DNA of 64,000 nucleotides from CAVPGP01 sp963718065 (GCA_963718065.1 CAVQYE010000021.1:1-64000); one strand, 5' to 3'; counted from the stretch's first letter, positions 53,509 through 62,321 are shown. Program-made: numbers and translations. Notes: generated by a model not told the origin, from the letters alone.

Positions 53509-54747
53509 GTGAGCTTCCTGCCGCCTGTTTTCCAGATGCGCGACTACCGGCTGCTGTGGCTCGCGATGGTCGCCATGAGCCTGGCGAATCAGATGACCGC
53601 GGTCGCCATCGGCTGGCAGGTCTACGCGATCCGGCACCACCCGCTCGACCTCGGACTGATCGGGCTGGCGGAGTTCCTTCCGCTGCCGCTGCTCGCTCTG
53701 CCCGCGGGTCAGCTCGCCGACCGGCTGTCGCGACGCCTCGTCTTCGCCGCATCGCTCGTCCTCGAGATCGCGATCGCGGCGATGCTGCTCGTCGTCACCA
53801 TCGGAGGGGCGACAGAGCTCTGGCCGTTCCTGGCGCTGGCGGGCGCCACCGGTGTCGCGGGCGCGATCGGCTCGCCCGCCGCGCGAGCCCTGCCGACAGC
53901 CCTCGTGCCGACCGAGATGCTGGCCGCCGCGATGGCGCTTCGCTCGATGGGTGGACAGGCGGCGGTGATCGCCGGGCCGGCGGTCGGCGGCATCCTCTTC
54001 GCGATCCAGCCAGAGCTCGTCTATGTGGTCGCGATCGGGATCGGCGTCTTCGCGCTCGCGGCGGCGCTCGCGATCCGCACAAGCGGGACGGTCGAGCGAA
54101 GCGAATTGGACGAGCCGCCGCCCCGGCTCGAGAGCCTGCTCGCGGGCATCCGTTTCGTACGGCGGACACCCGTGCTGCTGGGGGCGATCACGCTCGACCT
54201 CTTTGCGGTGCTCTTCGGCGGCGCGGTCGCGCTCCTGCCGTTGTTCGCCGTCTCGGTGCTCCACGTCGGACCGACCGGCCTCGGCATCCTGCGCAGCACC
54301 CCGGCCATCGGCGCGCTCGTGGCCGGAGCGATCCTGGCCCGGCGCCCGCTGCACGGCCACGCGGGCCGGACGCTGCTCGTCGTCGTCGCCGTCTTCGGCG
54401 CCAGCATGGTGGTGTTCGGGCTCTCACACGTCTTCCTCCTCTCCGCCGCTGCGCTGGCGGTGAGCGGTTTCGCCGACATGATCAGCATGAACATCCGGTC
54501 GACGACCGTCGCGCTCGCGACGCCCGATGCGCTGCGAGGCCGCGTGAACGCCGTCGAGATGGTGTTCATCAGCGCCTCGAACGAGCTCGGCGCCTTCGAG
54601 TCGGGCGTCGCAGCCGCGCTCATCGGCGCGGTGCCGGCGGTCGTCATCGGCGGCTTCGCGACGATCGCGCTCGCAGCCGTCTGGGCGAAGGTCTTCCCCG
54701 CTCTGGCGAAGATCGACCGGCTCGAAGAGCTCCGCCCGGCGGCCTAG
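53509..54747 (+). CDS. MFS transporter (EntS-like)
   Basis: 412 residues, 12 helices, of the MFS_3 group: LLWLAMVAMSLANQMTAVAI, LPAGQLADRLSRRLVFAASL (the MFS A-motif) and SPAARALPTALVPTEMLAAA. Substrates in the family are siderophores and drugs. GTG start; a TATAC box ends eight bases upstream, so it may be leaderless. The TAG stop at 54745-54747 touches the structured element A. Confidence 0.86.
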   Translation: MSFLPPVFQMRDYRLLWLAMVAMSLANQMTAVAIGWQVYAIRHHPLDLGLIGLAEFLPLPLLALPAGQLADRLSRRLVFAASLVLEIAIAAMLLVVTIGGATELWPFLALAGATGVAGAIGSPAARALPTALVPTEMLAAAMALRSMGGQAAVIAGPAVGGILFAIQPELVYVVAIGIGVFALAAALAIRTSGTVERSELDEPPPRLESLLAGIRFVRRTPVLLGAITLDLFAVLFGGAVALLPLFAVSVLHVGPTGLGILRSTPAIGALVAGAILARRPLHGHAGRTLLVVVAVFGASMVVFGLSHVFLLSAAALAVSGFADMISMNIRSTTVALATPDALRGRVNAVEMVFISASNELGAFESGVAAALIGAVPAVVIGGFATIALAAVWAKVFPALAKIDRLEELRPAA

Positions 54748-54908
54748 GAGGGATTGGCGGAATATCGCTCGTCGTCGGGGTGCGATGCTCGTTCCGAGGC
54801 AAGGACGCAGGGAGTCTTCGTAGTGGTGCCTACGGATGCGACCGAGGACGCCGCATCGGGGCGAGCAGCGCGGCCCGACGACACAGTCGTTATTTCGCCA
54901 AGCCCTCC
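54747..54908 (+). ncRNA. Rod-like structured element A (162 bp)
   Basis: The arms GGAGGGATTGGCGGAATA (54747-54764) and TATTTCGCCAAGCCCTCC (54891-54908) pair in 16 of 18 positions (one GU). Inner helices are GTCGTCGGG/CCCGACGAC and GCTCG/CGAGC, then a CGTAG/CTACG hairpin. The core TAGTGGTGCCTACGG (54821-54835), six bases, CCGAG is shared with element B. The element fills the whole gap between two convergent genes, whose TAG stops abut both ends. Structured RNA, terminator or small mobile repeat. Confidence 0.6.
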
Positions 54909-54911
54909 TTG

Positions 54912-55640
54912 CTAGGCCGACGACGGCTCGAAGAACCGGTTATGCCAGGCCCTCGGGCTGGTGATCAGGAAGCCGAGCCCCATGACGGCGTAGCCGGTGA
55001 GCGCGTCGAAGAGATAGTGATTGCCCGTGACGACGATCGTCAGCACGACCGCGATCGGGTAGGCGATGCCGACGAGCTTCCAGATCGGCTGCTTGGCGTA
55101 CGTCAGGAGACCGACGCCGACGCCGAGCGCCCACCCGGCGTGCAGGCTCGGCACCGCGGCGACCGGGTTCGAGAACGACCGAGACGTCGGCGAGCCGATG
55201 TCGATGTTCGAGAGCTGGCGCAGCGTGTCGACGTACCCGCTGATCAGCCTGGGCGGCGCAGTCGGGAACCGCCAGTGGATGACGAGCGCGATTGCCGTCG
55301 CCATCAGGAAGCCGTTGCGGTAGCTTCGGAAGCCGTCGCGATTTGCGTGGTAGAGCCACAGGAAGAAGACACTCGTCAGCACGAAATGGCCGACGAAGTA
55401 AAAGACGTTCATCGCCTTGACGACATCCGGCACCTCGAGGAACGCGCGCTGCAGCGATTGCTCCCAGGCGAAATGCATGAATCGCTCCCACGAGACGATC
55501 CGATGGGCATTGGCGGTGGCCTGGCTCCAGTCCGGCGTGATCCAGTGGCGAGCGAGGCGGTAGAGCTCGATCGCCCCCACGACGATCGCGATCTGGATCA
55601 AGCCGTAGTGCCTGGCGGCAAAACGGCGCAGGGCAGACAT
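54912..55640 (-). CDS. PAP2-superfamily membrane phosphatase (AUR1/IPC-synthase-like)
   Basis: 242 residues from ATG 55640, about six helices. The second and third phosphatase motifs are AAVPSLHAGWALGVGVG (His) and VVTGNHYLFDALTGYAV (His and Asp), as in PAP2_3 proteins. The first motif (KxxxxxxRP) is reduced to the segment around RFPTAPPRLI. It may transfer or remove phosphate from lipids. Divergent from the gene at 55678 with a 37-bp gap. Confidence 0.82.
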   Translation of the reverse strand: MSALRRFAARHYGLIQIAIVVGAIELYRLARHWITPDWSQATANAHRIVSWERFMHFAWEQSLQRAFLEVPDVVKAMNVFYFVGHFVLTSVFFLWLYHANRDGFRSYRNGFLMATAIALVIHWRFPTAPPRLISGYVDTLRQLSNIDIGSPTSRSFSNPVAAVPSLHAGWALGVGVGLLTYAKQPIWKLVGIAYPIAVVLTIVVTGNHYLFDALTGYAVMGLGFLITSPRAWHNRFFEPSSA

Positions 55641-55677
55641 CCAGGCGATTCTAAAGGCCGTTGCTAGCATCGCCCAA

Positions 55678-56004
55678 ATGGGAGCCGTCTGGACCGGACT
55701 GGCAGTGCTCGTCGTCGCGTTCGTCGCCGGCCTGACGCTTGTCGCCGTTCGCGGCCTCGAGGCCTGGCGGGTGCTGCGCCGGTTCCAGGGCACCGTCGGC
55801 GAGGCCACGACCGCGCTGACCGACGCTGCGACGCGGCTCGAAGCGCGGACCGGCGCGCTCGAGCAAGCAGCTCCGCGGCTGGAGCAGTCGGTCGGCCGGC
55901 TGCGCGCGAGCGTGGCGGTTCTTCAGATCGAGCTGGGCATTCTGCAAGCCGCCCGGGCGCCGCTGATGCGCGTCCGCTCTGCGGCCGTGCTCCTCCGCAA
56001 GTGA
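55678..56004 (+). CDS. Small membrane-anchored coiled-coil protein
   Basis: 108 residues: one N-terminal helix (GAVWTGLAVLVVAFVAGLTL), then about 60 residues of heptad-like coil (TALTDAATRLEARTGALEQA). Similar in layout to DUF948 proteins. Its TGA overlaps the GTG of ppx. A TAGCAT box eight bases ahead suggests a leaderless start. Function unknown. Confidence 0.65.
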   Translation: MGAVWTGLAVLVVAFVAGLTLVAVRGLEAWRVLRRFQGTVGEATTALTDAATRLEARTGALEQAAPRLEQSVGRLRASVAVLQIELGILQAARAPLMRVRSAAVLLRK

Positions 56005-56945
56005 CGCGCGTCGCGGCAGTCGACCAGGGCACGAACACGACGCGATTGCTCGTCGCCGACGTCGAAGACGGACGGGTCGACGAGGTCGTGCGCCGCACGG
56101 CGTTCACCCGTCTCGGCGAGGGGGTCGACGCGCGCCGGCGCCTGCTCCCGGTCGCGATCGCGCGGGTGCGGAACGTTCTCTCGGACTACCGGCGTGAGGC
56201 GGAGTCACTGGGTGCCGAGCGAACGCTCCTGATCGCGACGAGCGCCGTGCGCGACGCCGAGAACGGCGAAGCGTTCCTGGGCGAGATCGAATGGAGCTAC
56301 GGGTTCACGACCCGCCTGCTGTCCGGCGAGGAGGAGGCGCACCTGTCGTTCCGGGGTGCGACGCTCGAGCGGGGCGGCAGCGACGGGCTCCTCGTCGTCG
56401 ACATCGGCGGCGGCTCGACCGAGCTCGTCGCAGCCGACGTCGCGATCAGCCTCGATGTCGGCAGCGTGCGCCTGACGGAGCAATTCCTGGCGTCTGATCC
56501 TCCTTCGGCCGCGGAGCTCTCGGCGGGTGCAGCGTCCGTGCGCGAGCTCCTGGCGAAGCGCGTCCCGGAGGACTTCGCCCCGCGCGAAGCGATCGGCGTC
56601 GCCGGCACGGTGACCTCGCTCGCCGCGCTCGACCTCGGCCTGCTCGGCTACGACCGCGAGCGCGTCCACGGTGTCCGGCTGACCGCCGAGGGAGTGGCAA
56701 CGCAACTGGCGCGGCTGGAAGCGCTGCCGGTCGCCGAGCGCAGGAACGTGCCGGCGCTGGAGCCGGAGCGGGCACCGGTGATCGTCGCCGGTGCGATCGT
56801 GCTGCATGAGGTGCTGGCCCACTTCGGACTGGACGCGATCGAGGCGAGCGAGCGCGACATCCTCGACGCCACGGCACTCGAAGCCGCGGCGCTGCCCGGG
56901 CCCGTCGAGGGCGACGCGCCGCCGGGGGCATACACGTGCTGCTGA
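56001..56945 (+). CDS. ppx: Exopolyphosphatase / guanosine pentaphosphatase (Ppx/GppA)
   Basis: 314 residues with the ASKHA fold: VAAVDQGTNTTRLLVADVE (phosphate 1), IATSAVRDAENGEAFL, LVVDIGGGSTEL (phosphate 2), GVAGTVTSLAALDLGL. Hydrolyses polyphosphate or pppGpp. GTG start coupled to the preceding gene. The short form (no C-terminal HD-like domain) is usual in Actinomycetota. The last codons overlap the lipoprotein gene. Confidence 0.88.
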   Translation: MTRVAAVDQGTNTTRLLVADVEDGRVDEVVRRTAFTRLGEGVDARRRLLPVAIARVRNVLSDYRREAESLGAERTLLIATSAVRDAENGEAFLGEIEWSYGFTTRLLSGEEEAHLSFRGATLERGGSDGLLVVDIGGGSTELVAADVAISLDVGSVRLTEQFLASDPPSAAELSAGAASVRELLAKRVPEDFAPREAIGVAGTVTSLAALDLGLLGYDRERVHGVRLTAEGVATQLARLEALPVAERRNVPALEPERAPVIVAGAIVLHEVLAHFGLDAIEASERDILDATALEAAALPGPVEGDAPPGAYTCC

Positions 56946-57451
56946 CCCGGAGAATTACGCTCGCCACGCTCGCCGTCCTCTGCGTTGCCGTTCTCGGCGC
57001 GTGTGGCGGCGGCGACTCGAAGGAGGCAGCGACGACGAGCGAGCTGCCGCCCGGCTGCGACGTCAAGAGCTCGGAGAGGGTCGTCCGGTCGTACCTCACC
57101 GCCGTGACCGCGGGCGACCGCACCGCGGCGAGCAAGGTGCTGGCGAACGACCTGCGCCTGTTCCAGGTGCACGACGGCCGGGGGAGCGGCGAGCGCAACT
57201 TGACCGCGAAGACGAAGGCGAAAGCGCTTGCCTATGTGGACGGCCGTATCGCGCAACACGAGCAGCTGCGGCTGGTCAACCTCCAGGTGCAGCCGGCCGA
57301 CGACGCCAACCACGTGATCGTCACGTTCACGATCACGCGGCTCGCAGACGACTTCCGGACGCGCAACATCCCGAACCGCGTCGCGACCGGCGACGGCATC
57401 CTCAACTGCGTCAACGGCACGATCGAGGGTCTGACGATCCAGGGCCCCTAA
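56936..57451 (+). CDS. Lipoprotein of unknown function
   Basis: 171 residues with a lipoprotein signal (ATLAVLCVAVLGACGGG, lipobox LGAC). The mature part resembles a SnoaL/NTF2-like fold: SSERVVRSYLTAVTAGDRTA, VIVTFTITRLADDF. Anchored outside the membrane. GTG start overlaps ppx by 10 bp. Confidence 0.75.
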   Translation: MLLTRRITLATLAVLCVAVLGACGGGDSKEAATTSELPPGCDVKSSERVVRSYLTAVTAGDRTAASKVLANDLRLFQVHDGRGSGERNLTAKTKAKALAYVDGRIAQHEQLRLVNLQVQPADDANHVIVTFTITRLADDFRTRNIPNRVATGDGILNCVNGTIEGLTIQGP

Positions 57452-57465
57452 GGGCCAGCTCTCCG

Positions 57466-57867
57466 CTACCCGGCGACCTCGGCCGGCGGCTCGTCCTCGG
57501 CGAGCCGGCGCTGCACGACGGCACGCGCGAGCACGCCGACGAGGCGGTCGTCGTCGGTCACCGGCACCCGCTCGAGATCGCGCTCCTCGAGCAGGCGGAA
57601 CGCCTGCTCGAGATCCATCTCTGCGTCGAGCGTGAAGATCGGCGGCTCCGCGATCTCCCCGAGCGTGACGACGCTCGGATCCTTGCCCGCCGCGACGACG
57701 GCGCGAACGAGCGTCTTGCGCGTGATGACGCCGACGAACCGGTCGCCTTCGCAGACGAGCACGGCGCGCACGCTCGGGTCGGACAGCCGCTCGCCGGCCA
57801 GCGTGGCAGGGTCGGACGCAGCGAGCGTCAGCGGATCGGAGACCATTGCTTCGCGAACCAGGCTCAT
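57466..57867 (-). CDS. CBS-domain-pair protein
   Basis: 133 residues, two CBS motifs: DPLTLAASDPATLAGERLSD with VLVCEGDRFVGVITRKTLVR, and PPIFTLDAEMDLEQAFRLLE with VTDDDRLVGVLARAVVQRRL. A stand-alone nucleotide-sensing module (usually AMP/ATP or SAM). Convergent with the lipoprotein gene. Confidence 0.86.
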   Translation of the reverse strand: MSLVREAMVSDPLTLAASDPATLAGERLSDPSVRAVLVCEGDRFVGVITRKTLVRAVVAAGKDPSVVTLGEIAEPPIFTLDAEMDLEQAFRLLEERDLERVPVTDDDRLVGVLARAVVQRRLAEDEPPAEVAG

Positions 57868-57886
57868 GGACGCACTTTAGGCCTCT

Positions 57887-59170
57887 CTAGGGGAACATTC
57901 CGCGTGCTTCGAGCGCTGCGCCGACCTCGTTGATGGCGGCGACGAGCGCAGCATCCCGCAACGGGATGCCCTTTGCGGCCGAGAGATCCCAGACGCGGTC
58001 GAACGCATCGCTGAGCTTGTCGGCGAGCCGGCGGCGGATCTCGTCCCGGTCCCAGAAGAGCCGGCCGATGTCCTGCACCCACTCGAAGTAGGAGACGGTG
58101 ACGCCGCCTGCGTTCGTCAGGATGTCCGGCAGGACGATGATCCCGCGCTCGCCGAGGATCCGGTCGCCCTCGATGTCGGTCGGTCCGTTGGCGCCCTCCG
58201 CGACGAGCCGCGCGCGCACGTTGCCGGCGTTCGCGCCGGTCACCTGGTCCTCGCGCGCGGCGAGGACGAGGATCTCGCAATCGAGCTCGAGGAGCTGCTC
58301 GTTGGAGATCCGCAAAGCGTCGAAGTCCTCCAGCGACCCGTGCTCGGCCGCGTAGGCGATCGCGGCCGGGACGTCGATCCCTTTCGGGTCGAAAATGCCG
58401 CCCGACAGATCCGAGACCGCGACCACCGTGGCGCCCCGCGCGTGCAGCTCGGTCGCCGCGATGCCGCCGACGTTGCCGAAGCCCTGCACGACGCAGCGTT
58501 GCTCGGCGAGGTTCCACCCGAGGCGCTCACACGCGCGCTCGATAACGATCACGACGCCGGCACCGGTCGCTTCGTGCCGGAAGAGCGAGCCCCCGAGCTG
58601 CACGGGCTTGCCGGTGACGATCATCGGCACGGCGTAGCCCTTCTGCATCGAGTACGTGTCCATCATCCAGGCCATCGTCTGCTCGTTCGTCGCCATGTCA
58701 GGCGCCGGGATGTCCCGCTGCGGCCCGATGAAGTTCATCAGCTCGGAGGTGAAGCGCCGCGTGATCCGGGCCAGCTCGTGCTGCGACAGCTCGCGCGGGC
58801 TGCAGCGCACTCCTCCCTTCGCACCGCCGTAAGGCAGCCGGAGCAGGGCGCACTTCCAGGTCATCCACATCGCGAGCGCGGCGCATTCGCCGAGGTTCAC
58901 GCCGGCGTCGTAGCGGATGCCGCCCTTGGTCGGGCCGAGCACGCTCGAGTGCTGCACCCGGTACGCCGGGAAGACGCGATACGAGCCGTCGTCGAGCTGA
59001 ACGGGGACGCTGACCATCAGCGCCCGCTCGGGAAACCGCAGCCGCTCGGTGACCATCTCGCCGACGTCGGCATGGACGAGGGCCGCCTCGAGCTGGGTGC
59101 GCGCCTGCCGGAAGAGCGGCGCGTCCCATTCGAGCGAGGCCTCGTAGGCGTCGTGCTCGACCTGCGTCAC
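57887..59170 (-). CDS. Glu/Leu/Phe/Val dehydrogenase (glutamate dehydrogenase type)
   Basis: 427 residues. The catalytic lysine is in LPYGGAKGGVRCSP, with PTKGGIRYDAGVN and DIPAPDMATNEQTMAWMMDT (substrate-binding Asp/Asn), and the Rossmann motif VVQGFGNVGGIAA. Length and pattern fit hexameric GDH of the GudB/RocG type. It interconverts glutamate and 2-oxoglutarate. Followed by the CBS protein gene, 19 bp downstream on the same strand. Confidence 0.92.
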   Translation of the reverse strand: MTQVEHDAYEASLEWDAPLFRQARTQLEAALVHADVGEMVTERLRFPERALMVSVPVQLDDGSYRVFPAYRVQHSSVLGPTKGGIRYDAGVNLGECAALAMWMTWKCALLRLPYGGAKGGVRCSPRELSQHELARITRRFTSELMNFIGPQRDIPAPDMATNEQTMAWMMDTYSMQKGYAVPMIVTGKPVQLGGSLFRHEATGAGVVIVIERACERLGWNLAEQRCVVQGFGNVGGIAATELHARGATVVAVSDLSGGIFDPKGIDVPAAIAYAAEHGSLEDFDALRISNEQLLELDCEILVLAAREDQVTGANAGNVRARLVAEGANGPTDIEGDRILGERGIIVLPDILTNAGGVTVSYFEWVQDIGRLFWDRDEIRRRLADKLSDAFDRVWDLSAAKGIPLRDAALVAAINEVGAALEARGMFP

Positions 59171-59256
59171 GCAGGGAGTCTACGGTCCGCCCGGCGAACT
59201 TCGGCGAGCAGACCCGAGCCGCCGGAACGCAAAGCTGCCGCTGCTCGGGCTTGAGG

Positions 59257-59344
59257 TGCCGGGGGAGGGAGTCGAACCCCCATGCCCCACAAGGGGACAG
59301 CCGGTTTTAAGCCGGCCGCGTCTGACCAGTTCCGCCACCCCGGC
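59257..59344 (-). tRNA. tRNA-Leu (UAA)
   Basis: An 88-nt class II cloverleaf on the minus strand: acceptor GCCGGGG/CCCCGGC, anticodon loop CTTAAAA (anticodon TAA), long variable arm with a CCCCTTGTGGGG hairpin, T-arm GGGGGTTCGACTCCCTC-type, discriminator A. CC follows but CCA is not complete. It lies between GDH and element B. Confidence 0.93.
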
Positions 59345-59363
59345 GCGGCGCCCAGGCTACTAG

Positions 59364-59529
59364 AGAGGCTTGCTGTGAAACTCGGGCACGCACGGCTGGT
59401 GCGCCAGACGCGGCGCGGCTCAGCCGGCTCGGGCTTGCCCGTAGCAACCACTATGCGCTACGCCCGATCCAGCCGACCCGCTTGGTCTGGCCCATCCCCG
59501 TACGCACCCGAATTCCACACCAAGCCTCT
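59364..59529 (-). ncRNA. Rod-like structured element B (166 bp)
   Basis: The 32-base arms (59364-59395, 59498-59529) pair with 26 Watson-Crick, 5 GU and 1 mismatch in the minus-strand RNA; in the plus strand the five GU would be AC mismatches, so selection acted on minus-strand RNA. Inner helices: GCCAGAC/GTCTGGC, a 15-bp helix with one mismatch and two GU, and hairpin GTAGC/GCTAC. The core TAGTGGTTGCTACGG (59453-59439), six bases, CCGAG matches element A at 13 of 15. It lies between the DUF3105 stop and tRNA-Leu. Confidence 0.65.
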
Positions 59530-60214
59530 ACGTGCCGGGCGTCATCTGGTCGACCGGGAAGCGCTCCGGTCCCTTGCCGCGGAACGAGTCGCGGAACGCC
59601 TTGAACGCGGCCTCGTCGAAGTGAGTGCACTCGGCGACGCGCCCCTGGCCGTGATCCTCGCCGCTCTTCTGCGTCCAGGCGACGAGCGCGATCTTGTTGC
59701 CGAGCTTCGCGAGCGGGAACGCGAGCATCGCGTCAGGGCTCTCGTCGTAGAAGCGCCGCATCTTGTCGATCTCCGCCTGCGGGACCGTGTTGCCCCACTC
59801 GATCTCGATGCCGCCGTGCTCGAGGTTGTGGACCGCCTGCATCAGCGCCACGGGGTCGGTGTAGAAATCCCAGACGGCCGGCACCGGATAGTGCGGGCCG
59901 TTCGAGGGCGGGAAGGTGTTCCACTTCGGCTTGGCGTTGATGTTGTTGATGTGCTGGCCGAACTTGGCCGCCACGACGACCTTGTACGTGCAGCCGGCCT
60001 TCTTAAGCGCGGCGGTGGGATCGCCGGCGCTGCTGCCACCGCTGCCACCGGCGAACGCAAGCACGGCGATCACGACGATCAGCGCGATCACGCCCGAGGC
60101 GGCGGACACGTAAAGAATCGTGCGCCGCCGCGCGTCGTCGTCGCGCGGGGCCGTCCGCGGCTGCGGGCCCTGCGGGCGCTTGGGCGGTGTCGGTGCGCGG
60201 TCTTTCCTGGCCAT
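59528..60214 (-). CDS. DUF3105-domain membrane-anchored protein
   Basis: 228 residues: a Pro/Arg-rich cytoplasmic tail, one helix (ILYVSAASGVIALIVVIAVL) and an external DUF3105 domain (NTFPPSNGPHYPVPAVWDFY, NLEHGGIEIEWG, VAWTQKSGEDHGQGRVAECT). Function unknown. Its TAG (59528-59530) overlaps the end of element B by two bases. Confidence 0.82.
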   Translation of the reverse strand: MARKDRAPTPPKRPQGPQPRTAPRDDDARRRTILYVSAASGVIALIVVIAVLAFAGGSGGSSAGDPTAALKKAGCTYKVVVAAKFGQHINNINAKPKWNTFPPSNGPHYPVPAVWDFYTDPVALMQAVHNLEHGGIEIEWGNTVPQAEIDKMRRFYDESPDAMLAFPLAKLGNKIALVAWTQKSGEDHGQGRVAECTHFDEAAFKAFRDSFRGKGPERFPVDQMTPGT

Positions 60215-60264
60215 CGGCGCAGAAAGGTATCAGCCGGTCGCTGCCGCTCCGCGGCCGCCCGGGC

Positions 60265-62148
60265 TCAGGCGGTCGCCGCGGCTTCGGCGCCGAAGAAGTC
60301 CGCGACGGCGGCGCGGTCCTCGACGACGGGGCAATTCGGCAGCGACGCGAGGAACGCCCGCCCGTACGCGCGCGTGCGCAGGCGGGGATCGAGGATCGCG
60401 ACGACGCCGCGGTCGCCGTGCCCGCGGATCAGGCGTCCGAAGCCCTGCCGGAGCTGGAGCACCGCCGACGGGAGCGCGTACTCGCGGAACCAGTCGCCAC
60501 CGTTCGCGTCGACACGCTCGCACCGCGCCTCGTAGAGCGGGTCGCCCGGAGCGGAGAACGGAAGCTTCTCGATCACGAGGAGCGACAGCGCCTCGCCCTG
60601 GACGTCGATCCCAGACCAGAACGTCGACGTCGCGATCAGCACCGACGTGACGTCGGCCCGGAAGTCCTCCAGCAGCCGCTCGCGCGGCGCCTCGCCCTGG
60701 ACGAGAACGCGGTACGGCAGGCGCGGCCGCACCCGCTCCGCGAGCTCGCCGAGCGCGCGATGCGACGTCGTCAGCACGAGCGCACGTCCCTGCGAGATCG
60801 AGCACAGCGCCACCACCTCGTCGGCCACGCGCTCGATCGCTCCGTCGGACCGCGGATCCGGCATCGTGCGCGGCACGTAGAGAAGCGACTGCTCCGCGAA
60901 GTCATACGGCGAGCCCACGGAGAGCTCGTCGGCGTCGTCCAGCCCGAGCCGATGCTTGACGAAGTCGAAGCGCCCGGCCGTGGCGAGTGTCGCGGAGACG
61001 AGGATCGCGGTCGGCCCCTCGCCCCAGAGCAGCCGCCGCAGGTCCCCAGCCACCTCGACCGGCGCCCACGCGACTGCGTCCGGCTCTGCCCAGACGACGC
61101 GCTCGAGATCGCCGGGCTCGAGGCACGCGTCGACCGTGTCGGCGACCGCGAGCGCGCGGCGCGCGAGCGCGTCGAACTCCTCCCCGGCCCCGGTCAGCTG
61201 ATCTGCGATCGCCGCGAGCGCGTCCATCAGCACGAGCCCGAGCTCGGCCGGCGGCTCGCGGAGACGCTTCCGCCCGCTGTGCGGGGCGACCGCGCGGATC
61301 AGGCGATCGCCGGCGCGCTCCAGCTTCTCGAGGGCGCGCGCCGGCGCTGGACGCTGCGCCTCGCGGCACGCCCGCTCGATGTCGGCGGCGAACCGTCGCA
61401 GCCCCCCGCTCGACACCCGCCCGCCGAGCCACGTGGCGGCCGACTCCTCGAGCCGGTGAGCCTCGTCGAAGATCACCGCGTCGTGCTCGGGCAGCACTCT
61501 CGGACCGTCGCCGTTGCTGCCGCGAAGCGCCACGTCCGCGAAGTAGAGCGCGTGGTTCGCGATCACGAGCTCCGCCTCGCCCGCGCGCTCACGAGCGGCC
61601 TCGGCGAAGCAGGTCTGGACGAAGGGGCATCGCCGGCCGGTGCAACGGTCCGGCCCGACGGCGAGCTCGGTCCACAGCGAGTGCGACGGCTCGACGGCGA
61701 GCTCCGCCCGGTCGCCCGTCTCCGTCTCCTCGAACCAGGGCAGGAGCTCGTCGAAGTGCGCGGCGTCGGACTCGTTCCGCAGCAGCTCGGCGCCGAAGAG
61801 CCCGTAGCCCTGCAGCGCCTTCCGGCAGAGGTAGTTCTGCCTGCCCTTGAGCACTGCGACGCGGACCTCCCGCCCGAGGGCCGCCGCCGCGACGGGCACA
61901 TCCTTCGTCAGCAACTGCTCCTGCAACGCCTTCGTGGCGGTCGCGACGACGACGCGGCGGCCGGACTGAAGCGCCGGCAGGAGATACGCGAGGCTCTTGC
62001 CCGTGCCGGTGCCCGCCTCTGCCAGGAGGTGCTCGCCCGCCTCGAGCGCACCCTCGACGGCGACTGCGAGCGTGGCCTGCTCGGTCCGCGGCTCGTAGCC
62101 GTCCAGGACGCGTTCGAGCGCACCGCCCGGGCCGAAGAGTTCGTGCAC
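60265..62148 (-). CDS. DinG/XPD-type ATP-dependent DNA helicase
   Basis: 627 residues of superfamily 2. Walker A AEAGTGTGKSLAYLLPA is near residues 43-59, DEAH in VIFDEAHRLEES, and motif VI in RQGFGRLIRGHGDRG. Fe-S cluster cysteines are visible in LCRKALQGYG and DRCTGRRCPFVQTCFAEA. It probably works 5' to 3' in repair or removal of structures. It ends about 50 bp before the DUF3105 start. Confidence 0.92.
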   Translation of the reverse strand: MHELFGPGGALERVLDGYEPRTEQATLAVAVEGALEAGEHLLAEAGTGTGKSLAYLLPALQSGRRVVVATATKALQEQLLTKDVPVAAAALGREVRVAVLKGRQNYLCRKALQGYGLFGAELLRNESDAAHFDELLPWFEETETGDRAELAVEPSHSLWTELAVGPDRCTGRRCPFVQTCFAEAARERAGEAELVIANHALYFADVALRGSNGDGPRVLPEHDAVIFDEAHRLEESAATWLGGRVSSGGLRRFAADIERACREAQRPAPARALEKLERAGDRLIRAVAPHSGRKRLREPPAELGLVLMDALAAIADQLTGAGEEFDALARRALAVADTVDACLEPGDLERVVWAEPDAVAWAPVEVAGDLRRLLWGEGPTAILVSATLATAGRFDFVKHRLGLDDADELSVGSPYDFAEQSLLYVPRTMPDPRSDGAIERVADEVVALCSISQGRALVLTTSHRALGELAERVRPRLPYRVLVQGEAPRERLLEDFRADVTSVLIATSTFWSGIDVQGEALSLLVIEKLPFSAPGDPLYEARCERVDANGGDWFREYALPSAVLQLRQGFGRLIRGHGDRGVVAILDPRLRTRAYGRAFLASLPNCPVVEDRAAVADFFGAEAAATA

Positions 62149-62240
62149 CTGCCTGACGATACAGGGGCGAACGGATGTTCGACACAGAGGACTCCGACGA
62201 AAATGTCCGCTCGCAGCGATCTTTTCTCCCGGGTGCCGCT

Positions 62241-62270
62241 TGACCGCGGAACTGCCCGCGCTTTAGATTG
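62241..62270 (+). promoter_or_regulatory. Sigma-70-type promoter
   Basis: TTGACC (62241-62246), 18-base spacer, TAGATT (62265-62270). It points rightwards but a strong terminator begins about ten bases downstream of it, so any transcript would be short unless read-through occurs. Confidence 0.5.
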
Positions 62271-62277
62271 CCCCTGT

Positions 62278-62321
62278 CAGAACCGGTAGGTCTTCGGACT
62301 CGCCGGTTCTGGCATTTTTTT
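62278..62321 (+). terminator. Rho-independent terminator
   Basis: AGAACCGG and CCGGTTCT pair around a 16-base loop containing a small TCTTCGGA hairpin, followed after GGCA by seven T residues. It sits directly after the promoter at 62241, suggesting an attenuated leader or a very short RNA. Coordinates are good to one or two bases. Confidence 0.7.

Noticed and set aside
53556..55667. 703-codon open frame overlapping the MFS gene and the next two features
   Set aside because: A shadow frame of the MFS gene in the +2 frame; composition is Arg-rich and it crosses three unrelated features.
62161..62279. ACAGGGGC/GCCCCTGT inverted arms as a third copy of the rod-like element
   Set aside because: Only 8 bp pair, the span is 120 bp and the TAGTGGT-CTACGG core is absent.
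60187..62289. 700-codon plus-strand open frame opposite the DinG-type helicase
   Set aside because: No recognisable motif, biased composition; the minus-strand helicase has all its motifs.
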